In this document: positions 8,943 to 17,745 of the stretch, one piece after another
Layout: the number at the start of each line of letters is the position of its first letter
Numbering within the stretch: position 1 is the stretch's first letter
Source: Cupriavidus pampae
Lineage (GTDB): Bacteria; Pseudomonadota; Gammaproteobacteria; Burkholderiales; Burkholderiaceae
DNA length: 64,000 nucleotides
Reading direction: 5' to 3'
NCBI RefSeq assembly: GCF_914271485.1
Contig: NZ_CAJZAG010000009.1
Location: 1-64,000 of the forward strand
Notes under the pieces: model-generated
Told to the model about the DNA's origin: nothing
The model's input: only the letters and a program-made list of their open reading frames with translations
Databases searched by the model: none
Program-made: the position numbers and the translations under genes

Positions 8943-9935
8943 ATGAAGCGTCCGACGAAAAACGTCCTGGCCACCGTGGCCACCGTGGCCATCGGCCTGA
9001 TGGCGCCAGCGCTGTCGGGAATGAGCGTCGCCCATGCCGCGTGGCCAGAGAAGCCTGTCAGGCTGATCGTGCCAACCGCGCCCGGCGGCTCGCCAGACAT
9101 CGTGGCGAGGCTGTTCGGGGAAGCGCTTTCCCGGCGGCTCGGGCAACCCGTGGTGGTCGAGAATCGGCCGGGAGCAGGCGGCAACATCGGCATCCAGGCG
9201 CTGCTGGCCGCACCGGCCGATGGCTATACCGTGGCCTACGGCAACAACGCCACGCTCGCCACGAATCGCTTCCTGTACAGCAAGCTGCCTTACGACCCTG
9301 ACAAGCTGCTGCCTATCGTCGGGCTCGTGACGACCTTCAGCATTCTCGCTGTCAATCCGTCGCTGCCAGTCAAGTCGGTTCAGGAGCTGGTTAGCTATGC
9401 GCGCGCGAATCCCGGCAAGTTGTCGATGGGATCGGCGGGCAACGGCACCACGAGCCATCTGGGCGGGGAATTGTTCAAGGTCATGACGCAGGTCGACGTC
9501 ACGCATGTCCCGTACAAGGGAAGCACGCCAGCCTTGCAGGACCTCGTCGGCAACAGCGTTCAGCTGATGTTCGATAACGTGCCCTCGATCGGCCCCTATG
9601 TGTCGTCGCATCGGGTGCGGGCGCTGGCCGTGACGTCGCGCAATCGCTCGCCCCGTTATCCCGATCTTCCGACGCTGTCGGAAGGGGGGCTCAAGGGCTA
9701 TGAGGTGACAGCGTGGGCCGGGTTGGTCGCGTCACCGGGCACGCCTCCGGAGGCGGTAGAGCGGCTGAACAAGGAGGTCAACACGATCCTGCGCGATCCG
9801 GAATTCCGCGCGCAGCTGGACCGGTTGTCGTTCGAGCCGCTGGGCGGAACCGCGCGCGACTTTCAGGCGCTCATCGCCGCCGAAACGGTGAAATTCGGCG
9901 AACTCGTGCGCAAGAGCGGCGCCAAAGTGGATTGA
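8943..9935 (+). CDS. Bug-family tripartite tricarboxylate transporter receptor
   Basis: A 330-residue periplasmic solute-binding protein of the TctC/Bug family. A Sec signal peptide covers about residues 1-32 (ending SVAHAAWPEKP). The typical core PVRLIVPTAPGGSPDIVAR and VVVENRPGAGGNIGIQ follow. Such proteins bind carboxylates or amides in a closed pocket. A purine-rich ribosome binding site (GGAGAG) precedes ATG 8943. The D-aminoacylase starts nine bases after its stop, so the two form an operon, and the ligand is plausibly an N-acyl-D-amino acid. No TctA or TctB gene is in the window. Confidence 0.9.
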   Translation: MKRPTKNVLATVATVAIGLMAPALSGMSVAHAAWPEKPVRLIVPTAPGGSPDIVARLFGEALSRRLGQPVVVENRPGAGGNIGIQALLAAPADGYTVAYGNNATLATNRFLYSKLPYDPDKLLPIVGLVTTFSILAVNPSLPVKSVQELVSYARANPGKLSMGSAGNGTTSHLGGELFKVMTQVDVTHVPYKGSTPALQDLVGNSVQLMFDNVPSIGPYVSSHRVRALAVTSRNRSPRYPDLPTLSEGGLKGYEVTAWAGLVASPGTPPEAVERLNKEVNTILRDPEFRAQLDRLSFEPLGGTARDFQALIAAETVKFGELVRKSGAKVD

Positions 9936-9943
9936 GGCACAGT

Positions 9944-11443
9944 ATGACCATTCAATTCGACACGATCATTCGCAACGGCGACCTCATCGACGGTACGGGC
10001 GCGCCGCGGCGATCCGCCGACATTGCAATCCGCGATGGAGAAATCGTCGCGATCGGCGACCTGCGCGATGCACGGGCTGTCACCGATATCGATGCTACCG
10101 GGCTGGCCGTAGCGCCCGGCTTCATCGATACGCACACGCACGACGACTTCCTGGTGTTCCAGTCGCCCGAGATGCTGCCGAAGGTAACGCAGGGCGTGAC
10201 TACAATCATCGCGGGCAATTGCGGCATCAGCCTGTTCCCGCTCGTGACAGAGACGATCCCACCGGCGCCCCTCGATATCCTGCGCGGCGGCTACCGGTTC
10301 GAATCCGTGCAGGCCTACCGGGACACGTTCGCCGCGAGTCCCGCAGCGGTCAACGTGGCGGTGCTGGTCGGGCAGTCCACGCTGCGCGCGCGGCATGTCG
10401 GCCAATTGGGCGCGGCTGCGAGCGACGCCGAGATCGAACGCATGCGGGAGGATGTGGAAACCGCATTGCAGCAGGGCGCCATCGGCGTGTCGACCGGCAC
10501 GTTCTATCCGCCATCCGCCGCCGCGCCCGAGGACGAGATCGTGCGCATGTGCGAACCGATGCGGCGGCTCGGCGGGGTACTGGTGTCGCACATGCGGGAC
10601 GAGAGCGATCGCGTACGCGAGTCGATCGACGAAACGGCGCGTATCGGCAAGGCGCTGGGCGTGTCCACGGTCATCTCGCACCACAAGCTCGTGGGCAAGC
10701 AGAATCATGGTCGTAGCCGCGAAACGCTTGCGCAGGTGAACGCGCTTGCGCAGACCATGCCGCTGTGCATGGACTGCTACCCGTACGCGGCCTCGTCGAC
10801 GATGCTGCGTCCCGAGCGCGTAGACCAGTGCGACCGCATCCTGATCACCTGGTCGGCCACGCACCCCGATGTGGCCGGCCGCTATCTGGAAGAGATTGCC
10901 GAGTCATGGGGACGCACGCGCCGCGAGGTGGCGGAGTCGCTGGTGCCCGGTGGCGCGGTGTACTTCATCATGGACGAGGGCGATGTTCGCGACATTCTTG
11001 CCTATCCGGACACGATGGTGGGCTCTGACGGCATTCCTTCGGACGAGACGCCACACCCGCGTCTCTGGGGAACGTTTCCGCGCGTGCTCGGTTTGTACTC
11101 GCGGGATCTGGGCCTGTTTCCGCTGGAGCGCGCTGTCCACAAGATGACGGGGCTCGCCGCGCTGCGCTTCGGACTGGAACGCCGCGGGGAATTGCGCGTG
11201 GGGCACGTGGCTGACATCACCGTGTTCGACCCCGCGACGATCCAGGATCGCGCCACGTTCGACGATCCGGTGCAGCCGTCCGTTGGCGTTACCCATGTGC
11301 TCGTCGCCGGCGAGGCGACGTTGCGCGATGGCGCGCCCACGGGGAATCGCCCCGGACGCTTCGTCGGATCGACGCTTGTGAAGAGCGATGCGGTCAAGGC
11401 GCCGACAACTCCTCGGAACGTTGTTCGCGCAGCCATGCAATGA
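9944..11443 (+). CDS. D-aminoacylase (N-acyl-D-amino-acid deacylase)
   Basis: A 499-residue amidohydrolase-superfamily enzyme that hydrolyses N-acyl-D-amino acids to the free D-amino acid and a carboxylate. It shows the metal-binding HTHDD (His64, His66), the family GNCG segment (Cys close to residue 90), the metal ligands in VISHHK, and SDGIPSDETPHP near residue 360. ATG 9944 is used; the longer open frame from 9713 overlaps the Bug gene and is not coding. It forms an operon with the Bug receptor. Its 3' end overlaps that of the convergent LysR gene by 50 bases, which is unusually deep for a tail-to-tail pair. Confidence 0.87.
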   Translation: MTIQFDTIIRNGDLIDGTGAPRRSADIAIRDGEIVAIGDLRDARAVTDIDATGLAVAPGFIDTHTHDDFLVFQSPEMLPKVTQGVTTIIAGNCGISLFPLVTETIPPAPLDILRGGYRFESVQAYRDTFAASPAAVNVAVLVGQSTLRARHVGQLGAAASDAEIERMREDVETALQQGAIGVSTGTFYPPSAAAPEDEIVRMCEPMRRLGGVLVSHMRDESDRVRESIDETARIGKALGVSTVISHHKLVGKQNHGRSRETLAQVNALAQTMPLCMDCYPYAASSTMLRPERVDQCDRILITWSATHPDVAGRYLEEIAESWGRTRREVAESLVPGGAVYFIMDEGDVRDILAYPDTMVGSDGIPSDETPHPRLWGTFPRVLGLYSRDLGLFPLERAVHKMTGLAALRFGLERRGELRVGHVADITVFDPATIQDRATFDDPVQPSVGVTHVLVAGEATLRDGAPTGNRPGRFVGSTLVKSDAVKAPTTPRNVVRAAMQ

Positions 11444-12305
11444 ATGTATGCATCGCGGGGTGGGTCAGCTTCTCTTCGAGGCAGACGAAGTAGTACGACT
11501 TCGGCGACACGTAAGCGGTGGTCGACAGGCGAATCAAGCGTCCCGCGCGAATATCCTCGCCCGTCACGAAGTCGGGCAACAGCGCGACGCCCATGCCGCC
11601 CAGCGCAGCCTGCAGGCCCATGGTCAGCAGGCCGTAGCGTGGTCCGTCGCGCTCGGGTTGCCGGATGCCTTGCTGCTTCAGGTAGGAGGGCCAGGCTTCG
11701 AGTGCCGCCATCTGATGCAACAGCGGCAGGCGCTTCTTCGTGGCCGTCGCCAGCGTCGCCTCGGCAGGTAGCAACTCCGGCGCGCAGACCGGAAAGAGCT
11801 CGAGCGGCATGACCTTCATCGAGTAATGATGCGGCGGCGGGGCAGAGCAGTACATGATCGCGGCATCCTGCTGGGCGTTCTCCAGATCGATGGGTCCGAC
11901 CTTCGTCGTCACGTTGAGTTGGATCTGCGGCTGTTCTTTTGCGAACCGGAGCAGTCGCGGCAGCAGCCAGATGTTGCCGAGCGATACCGGCACGGAGATA
12001 TCGAGCCTCCCTCCGGCGGCCCATCCGGATTGCACCTCGCGGGTAGCCTCCTCCAGCATCGCCAACGCCTTGCGCACGGTCTTCAGGTACTCCTCGCCGA
12101 TTTGTGTGGCGGCCATTGCGCCCTTGCGGCGATTCAGCAATCGCGCGCCGAGGAAGTCCTCGAGCTCCGTGATCTGCTTGCTGACGGCGCCTTGCGTCAG
12201 GCAAAGCTCCTCGGACGCGCCCGTCACGCTGCCCAGGCGGGCAGTGGTCTCCAGGGCGACGAGATTGGCCAGCGCGGGCAGGTGGCGTCCAGTAGTGCTT
12301 TTCAT
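11394..12305 (-). CDS. LysR-type regulator, GcvA-like
   Basis: A 303-residue LysR-type regulator with an N-terminal winged helix (TTARLGSVTGASEELCLTQG, then AVSKQITELEDFLG) and a C-terminal effector domain. ATG 12305 is preferred because residues before it in the longer frame (start 12368) are not typical of the family. The gene lies tail-to-tail with the D-aminoacylase operon and head-to-head with another LysR gene at 12415. It is a plausible regulator of the N-acyl amino acid genes, but no operator is visible that would prove it. Confidence 0.85.
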   Translation of the reverse strand: MKSTTGRHLPALANLVALETTARLGSVTGASEELCLTQGAVSKQITELEDFLGARLLNRRKGAMAATQIGEEYLKTVRKALAMLEEATREVQSGWAAGGRLDISVPVSLGNIWLLPRLLRFAKEQPQIQLNVTTKVGPIDLENAQQDAAIMYCSAPPPHHYSMKVMPLELFPVCAPELLPAEATLATATKKRLPLLHQMAALEAWPSYLKQQGIRQPERDGPRYGLLTMGLQAALGGMGVALLPDFVTGEDIRAGRLIRLSTTAYVSPKSYYFVCLEEKLTHPAMHTFIAWLREQRSEELSAP

Positions 12306-12414
12306 GGGAGTCGGGTGGCGGCAGTCGCTTTGGCGGGAAGATACAACGTTTCTGCCTGCTTGCACCATGGCGTGACGGTATCATCGCCAGACGATCGCTC
12401 CGTTCGGGAACATC

Positions 12415-13290
12415 ATGGAACTTCGGCATCTTCGTTATTTCAGCGCCGTCGCGGAACTGCGCAGCGTGCGCGCTGCATCGGAACAGCTGCACGTGACGCA
12501 GCCCGCGATCTCGCGGCAGATCCAGGATCTCGAAGAGTCGATAGGCGCCGCGCTGTTCGAGCGCACCCCACGCGGCCTCAAGCTGACGCCGGCGGGGCAG
12601 GCGTACCTCGAGGAGACGCGGGAGATCCTTGCACGCGTCGATGCGGCCAATCGCCTCGCGCGCAGGATCGCGGAAGGCGTGCAGGGCCATCTGCGTATCG
12701 GCTTCGTGGAGAACGCGGCCTGGAGTGGCATCGTCTCGGACGCGCTTCATGCGTTCGAACAAGCGGCGCCGGATATCGCCCTCGAGCTCACGCCGATGAA
12801 CACACCGGAACAGCTGGAGGCGATCTTGGCGGGACGCCTCGATGGAGGCTTCTGCTATCGCTTCGGCACGCTGCCGGAAGGCATCGCGAGCGTTCGCATC
12901 CTCGAGCAGAACGTCGTGCTGGCCGTGCCGGCGGCGTGGCCGCTCGCGAGCCTGGACTCCGTCGCCGCAGCCGAGCTGGCGGGGAAACCCTTCATCGCAT
13001 TTCCACGGCGCGTCTATCCCGCGTATTACGACCATCTGCTATCCACGTGCGCGGCGGCCGGCCTTACGCTCGATATCCGCCAGGAAGCCTCGACGGAGAC
13101 TGCGATCCTGTCACTCGTGTCGGCGGGCATGGGCGCCGCCATCGTCAACAGCGCCAATCGTGACCGTCCGCCGGCACGCGTGCGCTTCGTGGCGTTGCGT
13201 GATCTGTCAGTACCGTTGCCGCTCGAATTCTGCTTTGCCGCTGCGGAGACGAACGCCGCGCTGAAGCGATTCGCCGCGCAGTTCGGCTAG
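12415..13290 (+). CDS. LysR-type regulator
   Basis: A 291-residue LysR regulator starting MELRHLRYFSAVAE, a beginning typical of the CatR/BenM branch, with helix-turn-helix HVTQPAISRQIQDLEESIG at about 23-41 and an effector domain to residue 290. It is divergent from the LysR gene at 11394-12305 with a 109-base gap and is followed in the same direction by an MBL-fold hydrolase 112 bases downstream, which it may control. No effector can be deduced. Confidence 0.88.
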   Translation: MELRHLRYFSAVAELRSVRAASEQLHVTQPAISRQIQDLEESIGAALFERTPRGLKLTPAGQAYLEETREILARVDAANRLARRIAEGVQGHLRIGFVENAAWSGIVSDALHAFEQAAPDIALELTPMNTPEQLEAILAGRLDGGFCYRFGTLPEGIASVRILEQNVVLAVPAAWPLASLDSVAAAELAGKPFIAFPRRVYPAYYDHLLSTCAAAGLTLDIRQEASTETAILSLVSAGMGAAIVNSANRDRPPARVRFVALRDLSVPLPLEFCFAAAETNAALKRFAAQFG

Positions 13291-13402
13291 CCTACTAGCC
13301 TGTTAGGCATCACCGTCCGGACTGAAAGGCATTGGTAGCGAGCGGCGTCCTGCACGATAGTGAAGGCATGTTTGTCGCTGCCGAGACGCCGCGAGCGTCC
13401 AT

Positions 13403-14299
13403 ATGTCCATGATGGCCCTTCCACATGTCCACCGAGTGGGCGCCGCAACCATTACCCGCATTGACGAGACGGTCTTTCCGCTGGCCCCTGAACGCCTGTT
13501 CCCGGCATGGACCGAGGACCACGGACGCGCGCTGGGGGAGCGCTTCGCCGCCGAAAGCCTCGACCTCACCCTTCGACGCGTACCGCTGAAAACGCACCTG
13601 TGGCTCGTCGAGATCGACGGGCACACGATCGTCATCGATACCGGCATCGGGAACGGCAAGTCGCGCCCGTTCAGCGCGCTGTTCGATTGCCTCGACAACC
13701 CAGTGCTCGAGCGCCTCGATGCGGCGGGCTTTCGTACGGAGCAGGTCGATTACGTGCTGCTGACTCATCTGCACGTCGACCACGTGGGTTGGAACACGCA
13801 TCGCCGGGAGGGCAAGTGGGTGCCGCTGTTCGAGCATGCCACGTATGTATTCGGCGAACGTGAGCGCGACTTCTTCGCGACCCCCGAGGGCGTGCCGCGC
13901 CGCATGGTGTTCGAGGACAGTGTCGCCCCGGTCATCAGCGCAGGGCAGGCGAGCACGGTGCCCGATGCGGGCGCGGAAATTCTGGACGGGATCCGGTTCA
14001 TCCCGACGTTCGGTCACAGTGCCGGGCACATGACGATCGAGATCCGCTCGCGCGGCGAAACGGCGCTGTTCTCGGGGGATGTCATGCACAGTGCGGTGCA
14101 GGTGCACCATCCTCACTGGAACTCGATGTTCTGCCAGCATCCGGAGCAGGCCCGCGCCTCCCGCCTCGCTTTGCTCGAGCGCGCTGCGGACACGGGAGCC
14201 ACCGTGTTCGCCGCGCATTTCGCAGAGACGTCGGCCGGCGTCGTCACACGCGCCGGCGACAGATTCGAGTGGACCTACGCGCGGCCCTTGTCGGCCTGA
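13403..14299 (+). CDS. MBL-fold metallo-hydrolase
   Basis: A 298-residue metallo-beta-lactamase-fold hydrolase with the dinuclear zinc motif LTHLHVDHVGW near residue 120, further ligands in FGHSAGHM (about 205-212) and FSGDVMHSA (about 225-233), and a terminal FAAHF. The family includes lactonases and other hydrolases, so the substrate is open. It follows the LysR gene at 12415 on the same strand. Three candidate ATGs lie within the first four codons (13403, 13409, 13412) and cannot be separated. Its 3' end overlaps a tautomerase remnant on the other strand by 25 bases. Confidence 0.82.
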   Translation: MSMMALPHVHRVGAATITRIDETVFPLAPERLFPAWTEDHGRALGERFAAESLDLTLRRVPLKTHLWLVEIDGHTIVIDTGIGNGKSRPFSALFDCLDNPVLERLDAAGFRTEQVDYVLLTHLHVDHVGWNTHRREGKWVPLFEHATYVFGERERDFFATPEGVPRRMVFEDSVAPVISAGQASTVPDAGAEILDGIRFIPTFGHSAGHMTIEIRSRGETALFSGDVMHSAVQVHHPHWNSMFCQHPEQARASRLALLERAADTGATVFAAHFAETSAGVVTRAGDRFEWTYARPLSA

Positions 14300-14472
14300 G
14301 TCCCGAGTCCCATCTTCTCCAGCGTCAGCGTCTCGTCGGCGCGCCCCCAGCCGCAGTCCGGGACTTCCTCGACGAGCACCATTGAATAGGGGCGGACGCC
14401 CTCACCGAAATACTCGACGAACATCGCCGTGGTGCGGTGAAACCGCGGTTTCTCGGCGTTGCGGGTCTGGAG
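14275..14472 (-). pseudogene. tautomerase-family 3' remnant
   Basis: In the same minus-strand frame as the DUF4260 gene, directly after its stop, about 65 codons read through a coherent protein segment that includes TTAMFVEYFGEGVRPYSMVL and EEVPDCGWGRADETLTLEKM, ending at a TAG at 14275-14277. The pattern resembles the C-terminal half of 4-oxalocrotonate tautomerase-like proteins, where GEGVRPxxxVLxEEV and GWGxAxExLT are common. The N-terminal half with the catalytic Pro is missing, so this is a deletion remnant. Family assignment is from memory of the motif pattern. Confidence 0.4.
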
Positions 14473-14904
14473 TCACGCAGACCCATCGTGCTCAGCTGCG
14501 CCCCGTCCACGCGGTTGACCTGCTGCGGCATGTCGACCGATGGCACCCAGATGAGTGAACCCGAACCCGGCCGAATACTTCAGGCCATAGCCGAGCGCGC
14601 GGTCGAAGCCGATGTGCGCGGTCCAGATGATGCCTCCAACAATCGCGGCCGGCATCGACAGGGTAATTCCAGCTGTCAACACCGCCAAGGGACCGAGGAG
14701 CGAGTGCGCAAGGTTGTAGACGATCGCGCCCACCCCGGGGCCGGCCAGGTAGCCGAGGAAAGAGAGGTCCGGCACAAAAAAGAGCAGGCCAAACGTCCCC
14801 CAACCGACGCCGAACTTTGCATAGGCCAGCAAACTGGCAGCCAGAATGGCCAGCCCTTCGAGACGCAGGAGAACGCGAACGCCGCCCGATACCGCAGTTG
14901 TCAT
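14473..14904 (-). CDS. DUF4260 membrane protein
   Basis: A 143-residue small membrane protein with three or four hydrophobic segments. It contains the family-like stretches LFFVPDLSFLGYLAGP, NLAHSLLGP and AHIGFDRALGYGLKY, which match DUF4260. The native family end is near FTHLG (about residue 118); the following Arg/Gly/Ala-rich tail looks foreign and may come from the deletion that also left the tautomerase remnant behind it. The function of DUF4260 is unknown. The gene begins 43 bases before the phosphonoacetate transporter stop codon. Confidence 0.7.
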   Translation of the reverse strand: MTTAVSGGVRVLLRLEGLAILAASLLAYAKFGVGWGTFGLLFFVPDLSFLGYLAGPGVGAIVYNLAHSLLGPLAVLTAGITLSMPAAIVGGIIWTAHIGFDRALGYGLKYSAGFGFTHLGAIGRHAAAGQPRGRGAAEHDGSA

Positions 14905-14947
14905 GACAAGATCCTCAGGCCACGCAGAGTGCGTGTATGCCGTCAGG

Positions 14948-16285
14948 TTAGCGCCGAATGAAAATCGCCGTTATCGCACTTGCCATGCAGAAGGCAGCAA
15001 CGACCGGAAATATCACCGCGGTCGAGCCCGTATGATCCATCAGTCGGCCCATCATCGGTTCGGCGAGCCCTGCGAACAAATAGCTGACGAAGTTGACACA
15101 GCCAGTCGCTGTGCCGGCCAGCTTGCGACCGACGATGTCGGGGCACAGCGCCCAAAACGAAGACGCGGGACCGTACACAAAGAAGCCGCAGGCCATGATC
15201 GCCACCAACGCCCACGGACTGCCGTGCGGCAACGCGATCATACCCAAAGCAATGACGGTTGCGATGGCCATGTAGCTCACGATCGACAGATAGCGCTTCG
15301 AACCAAACAGTGTGTCCGATAGCCAGCCATTGGTAATCGCGCCAATGGCCATCCCGACCGGCAACGCCAGGGTGATCCACATCGGATCGATGCTGTCGGC
15401 GTGGGACTTCCACTGCGGACCGAAAAAGTGCACCGGTATCCAGATGAGGAGCGCATAGCGGGCGGCATTCTGAAAGCCGATCGATAGCGCGGTCACATAC
15501 AGTCGCCAATGAGATAGCACTGCCTTGTAGCGCGCGGCACTGCTGGCATATTCGCGCTCGGCCATCTCGCCCATCCCGCCGGCTGGTTGCTCTGGCGCAT
15601 GGCCATCACCCGGGCCTTTCAGGCCGAGATCCTCGGGCCGTTCGCGGACAAAAAAGAACATCACCAGTGCGCCCGCTACCATCAGCATTGGCGCATAGCG
15701 AAAGATCTCCCGCCAGCCCAGCCCCAGAAGCTGCAGAATGACGATCGGCAAGACATAGGCAATTACCGACGACAGGCTCGACCCGCCGACGTAAAAGGAA
15801 TAGACGAAGCCTCGCTTGCCGTGGCCCCACCAGTTCGAGATCAGCCGGCTGCCGGGTGCGAATCCCATCGACTGGAAATAACCATTCATCCCCCAGCAGA
15901 CGATCAGGGACACCAACCCGCTGGCTTCGCTGGTGGCAAGGTTCGCCAGAAACGAGAGCGCGGCCCCAGCCAGCATCATCACACGCCCCCCGAACTTGTC
16001 GCCGAGGTTTCCGTTGATCGATTGCCCGAACGCGTAGGCCCACAGCATCGTCGCGCTGACCCATCCGAGCGCGGACTTCGATAGCCCCAGCTCCGCCTGA
16101 ATGCCCGGTATCGCGAACCCGAACGTCTGACGGCCGGTGTAGTAGAACAGGTAGCAAAACGTCACGCCAAGCAGTGCGCGCCATTGCCACCTGGCGTACA
16201 GGCTGGCGCTTGTTGCCGTCTCCTGCGGCATTGCATTGTGCGGCATCACCTCCGGGGGCCGCTCCCGCTGTTGCAACATGTCCAT
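14948..16285 (-). CDS. GlpT/UhpT-like MFS transporter, probable phosphonoacetate carrier
   Basis: A 445-residue MFS protein of the organophosphate:phosphate antiporter branch, with about 12 membrane segments and signatures such as FYYTGRQTFGFAIPGIQAEL and MNGYFQSMGFAPGSRLISNW. It lies just downstream of the phosphonoacetate hydrolase gene on the same strand. In the Pseudomonas fluorescens 23F phosphonoacetate locus a GlpT-like carrier (PhnB) occupies the same place, so phosphonoacetate uptake is the likely role. ATG 16285 is preceded by AGGAG about eight bases upstream. Substrate is inferred from context. Confidence 0.8.
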   Translation of the reverse strand: MDMLQQRERPPEVMPHNAMPQETATSASLYARWQWRALLGVTFCYLFYYTGRQTFGFAIPGIQAELGLSKSALGWVSATMLWAYAFGQSINGNLGDKFGGRVMMLAGAALSFLANLATSEASGLVSLIVCWGMNGYFQSMGFAPGSRLISNWWGHGKRGFVYSFYVGGSSLSSVIAYVLPIVILQLLGLGWREIFRYAPMLMVAGALVMFFFVRERPEDLGLKGPGDGHAPEQPAGGMGEMAEREYASSAARYKAVLSHWRLYVTALSIGFQNAARYALLIWIPVHFFGPQWKSHADSIDPMWITLALPVGMAIGAITNGWLSDTLFGSKRYLSIVSYMAIATVIALGMIALPHGSPWALVAIMACGFFVYGPASSFWALCPDIVGRKLAGTATGCVNFVSYLFAGLAEPMMGRLMDHTGSTAVIFPVVAAFCMASAITAIFIRR

Positions 16286-16327
16286 GGTGTTGTCTCCTGC
16301 TTATTTTCTTTTGTGAGGGGCGAGCTG

Positions 16328-16359
16328 TTCCCGCGTCGCACATGGCGACGCTGCGGGAA
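16328..16359. other. intercistronic stem-loop between hydrolase and carrier genes
   Basis: TTCCCGCGTCGC (16328-16339) can pair with GCGACGCTGCGGGAA (16345-16359) with a three-base bulge. On the minus strand no T run follows, so this is more likely an RNA-stability or processing element than a terminator. It would let hydrolase and carrier be expressed at different levels. Confidence 0.35.
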
Positions 16360-16396
16360 TGCCAACCGTATGGCGGGCGCCGGGGGAATGGCTCGC

Positions 16397-17617
16397 CTAG
16401 TCGGCGTGATTGAGCGCGAGCGAGAGGACGCTGAAATTGCGCAGGCGGGACGCCGGAAGATTCGCCATCCGGCGATTGAAGAGCAGCGGCACCTTTTGCT
16501 CCGACAGGCCGCCGTGCGAGCGCAATGGCACATCGAGACCACTGAGGTCATGACGCGCGGGCGTAGTGCCGATGACGGTCAGCCGATCGCTGACCACGAC
16601 CAGATCGCCGATGCGGTCGGCTGGCAACTCGAAGCGTTCGCACGCGCTGCGCTTGTCCAGCACAAGCTCGATGCCGGGAAGGGCGGCGATCGCCTGATGC
16701 ACCGTGCGCTGATCGGTGCCAGCTGGCACATACACGGTTGCGTAGGAACCGAGCGCGCCATGGTGGGCCACGTAGGGGTCGGTAATCGGCAGCAGTACGC
16801 GCGTGACATCGGCGCCGAACCGGTCGTCCAGCACCTGCTGCAGGTAGAGAATATTGGCCTTGCCGAGTGCGTCGGTCTTGGCGTTCATGCCATGGTCAGC
16901 CGTGACACCGATGACCGCCCCGAGCGCTTCGAGGTCGGACAGGTAACCGTCGATCATGGCGTAGAACGCGTTGGCACCGGGCGTGCCCGGTGCGTGCTTG
17001 TGCTGAACGTAGTCGGTGGTGGACAGATACATCAGATCGGGCCGGTCGGATTTGAGAAGCGCAACACCGGCGGCAAACACGAACTCCGAAAGGTCCGCGC
17101 TGTAGACCGACGGCAGTGGCAGGCCAACCCGGGCCAGCACATCGTCGATGCCATTCTCTTCCAGCGTTGCCTCGTCAGCTTTCTCGGCGGAAAAACAAAT
17201 GCCCTGGAGGCCATGGCCAAGCAACGCGCGCAGTTTGTCTTTTGCCGTGACGACGGCCACTTTCGCGCCGGCTTGCGCTGCAGCGGCCAGCACAGTAGGC
17301 GCGCGAAGATATCGAGCGTCGTTCATCAGGACTTCTTCGCCAGCTTCCGCGTCGTAGAAGAAATTGCCACAGATGCCATGGACCGAGGGCGGCACGCCGG
17401 TCACGATCGATAGGTTGTTCGGGTTGGTGAAAGAGGGCACTACGCAATCGCCGGTCAACACCGTTCCGCGCGACGCCAGGCTGGCAAAGAACGGCGCAAC
17501 ACCGGCTCGGACCGCGAGGTTGATGTACTCCTGCTCGCAGCCGTCGATACAGACGATTACGGTGGGACGGGCGGGCAACTGGTAGGTGTGTCCGTTGACT
17601 TCGATGCTGGCGCTCAT
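16397..17617 (-). CDS. phnA: phosphonoacetate hydrolase
   Basis: A 406-residue alkaline-phosphatase-superfamily enzyme that hydrolyses phosphonoacetate to acetate and phosphate. The two-zinc site is complete: IDGCEQEY (Asp), FTNPNNLSIVTG (Thr nucleophile), STTDYVQHKHAPG (Asp and His), TADHGMN (Asp and His) and LRSHGGLSEQ (His). Length fits the known enzymes. ATG 17617 is chosen, giving MSASIEVNGHTYQLPARP; the open frame reaches 17707, but that part overlaps the promoter and operator. It is divergent from a LysR gene and followed by a GlpT-like carrier, matching the known phosphonoacetate operon. Expression is probably substrate-induced and not tied to phosphate starvation, as in other phnA systems. 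Confidence 0.92.
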   Translation of the reverse strand: MSASIEVNGHTYQLPARPTVIVCIDGCEQEYINLAVRAGVAPFFASLASRGTVLTGDCVVPSFTNPNNLSIVTGVPPSVHGICGNFFYDAEAGEEVLMNDARYLRAPTVLAAAAQAGAKVAVVTAKDKLRALLGHGLQGICFSAEKADEATLEENGIDDVLARVGLPLPSVYSADLSEFVFAAGVALLKSDRPDLMYLSTTDYVQHKHAPGTPGANAFYAMIDGYLSDLEALGAVIGVTADHGMNAKTDALGKANILYLQQVLDDRFGADVTRVLLPITDPYVAHHGALGSYATVYVPAGTDQRTVHQAIAALPGIELVLDKRSACERFELPADRIGDLVVVSDRLTVIGTTPARHDLSGLDVPLRSHGGLSEQKVPLLFNRRMANLPASRLRNFSVLSLALNHAD

Positions 17618-17688
17618 GGGAATCTCGCTTGAGTGTGGAGAAATAAGGCAGATGGCCGAGGGCTTCCGCTTCGAGTCCATGCTATGTT

Positions 17689-17725
17689 TCCCAATAAACT
17701 CACACAAACGAGTTTATTTCCCAAT
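17689..17725. promoter_or_regulatory. probable LysR operator between phnA and its regulator
   Basis: AATAAACTC (17693-17701) and GAGTTTATT (17710-17718) form a perfect nine-base inverted repeat with an eight-base centre. Around it TTCCCAATA occurs twice in direct orientation (17688-17696 and 17718-17726). It lies between the divergent hydrolase and LysR genes and is much richer in A/T than its surroundings, as expected for a shared LysR site overlapping both promoters. Confidence 0.65.
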
Positions 17726-17745
17726 ATCTGTCAGGAAAAATCACA

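Noticed and set aside
11002..13035. Minus-strand frame of 677 codons
   Set aside because: Covers parts of the D-aminoacylase and both LysR genes in a non-coding frame; no recognisable domain.
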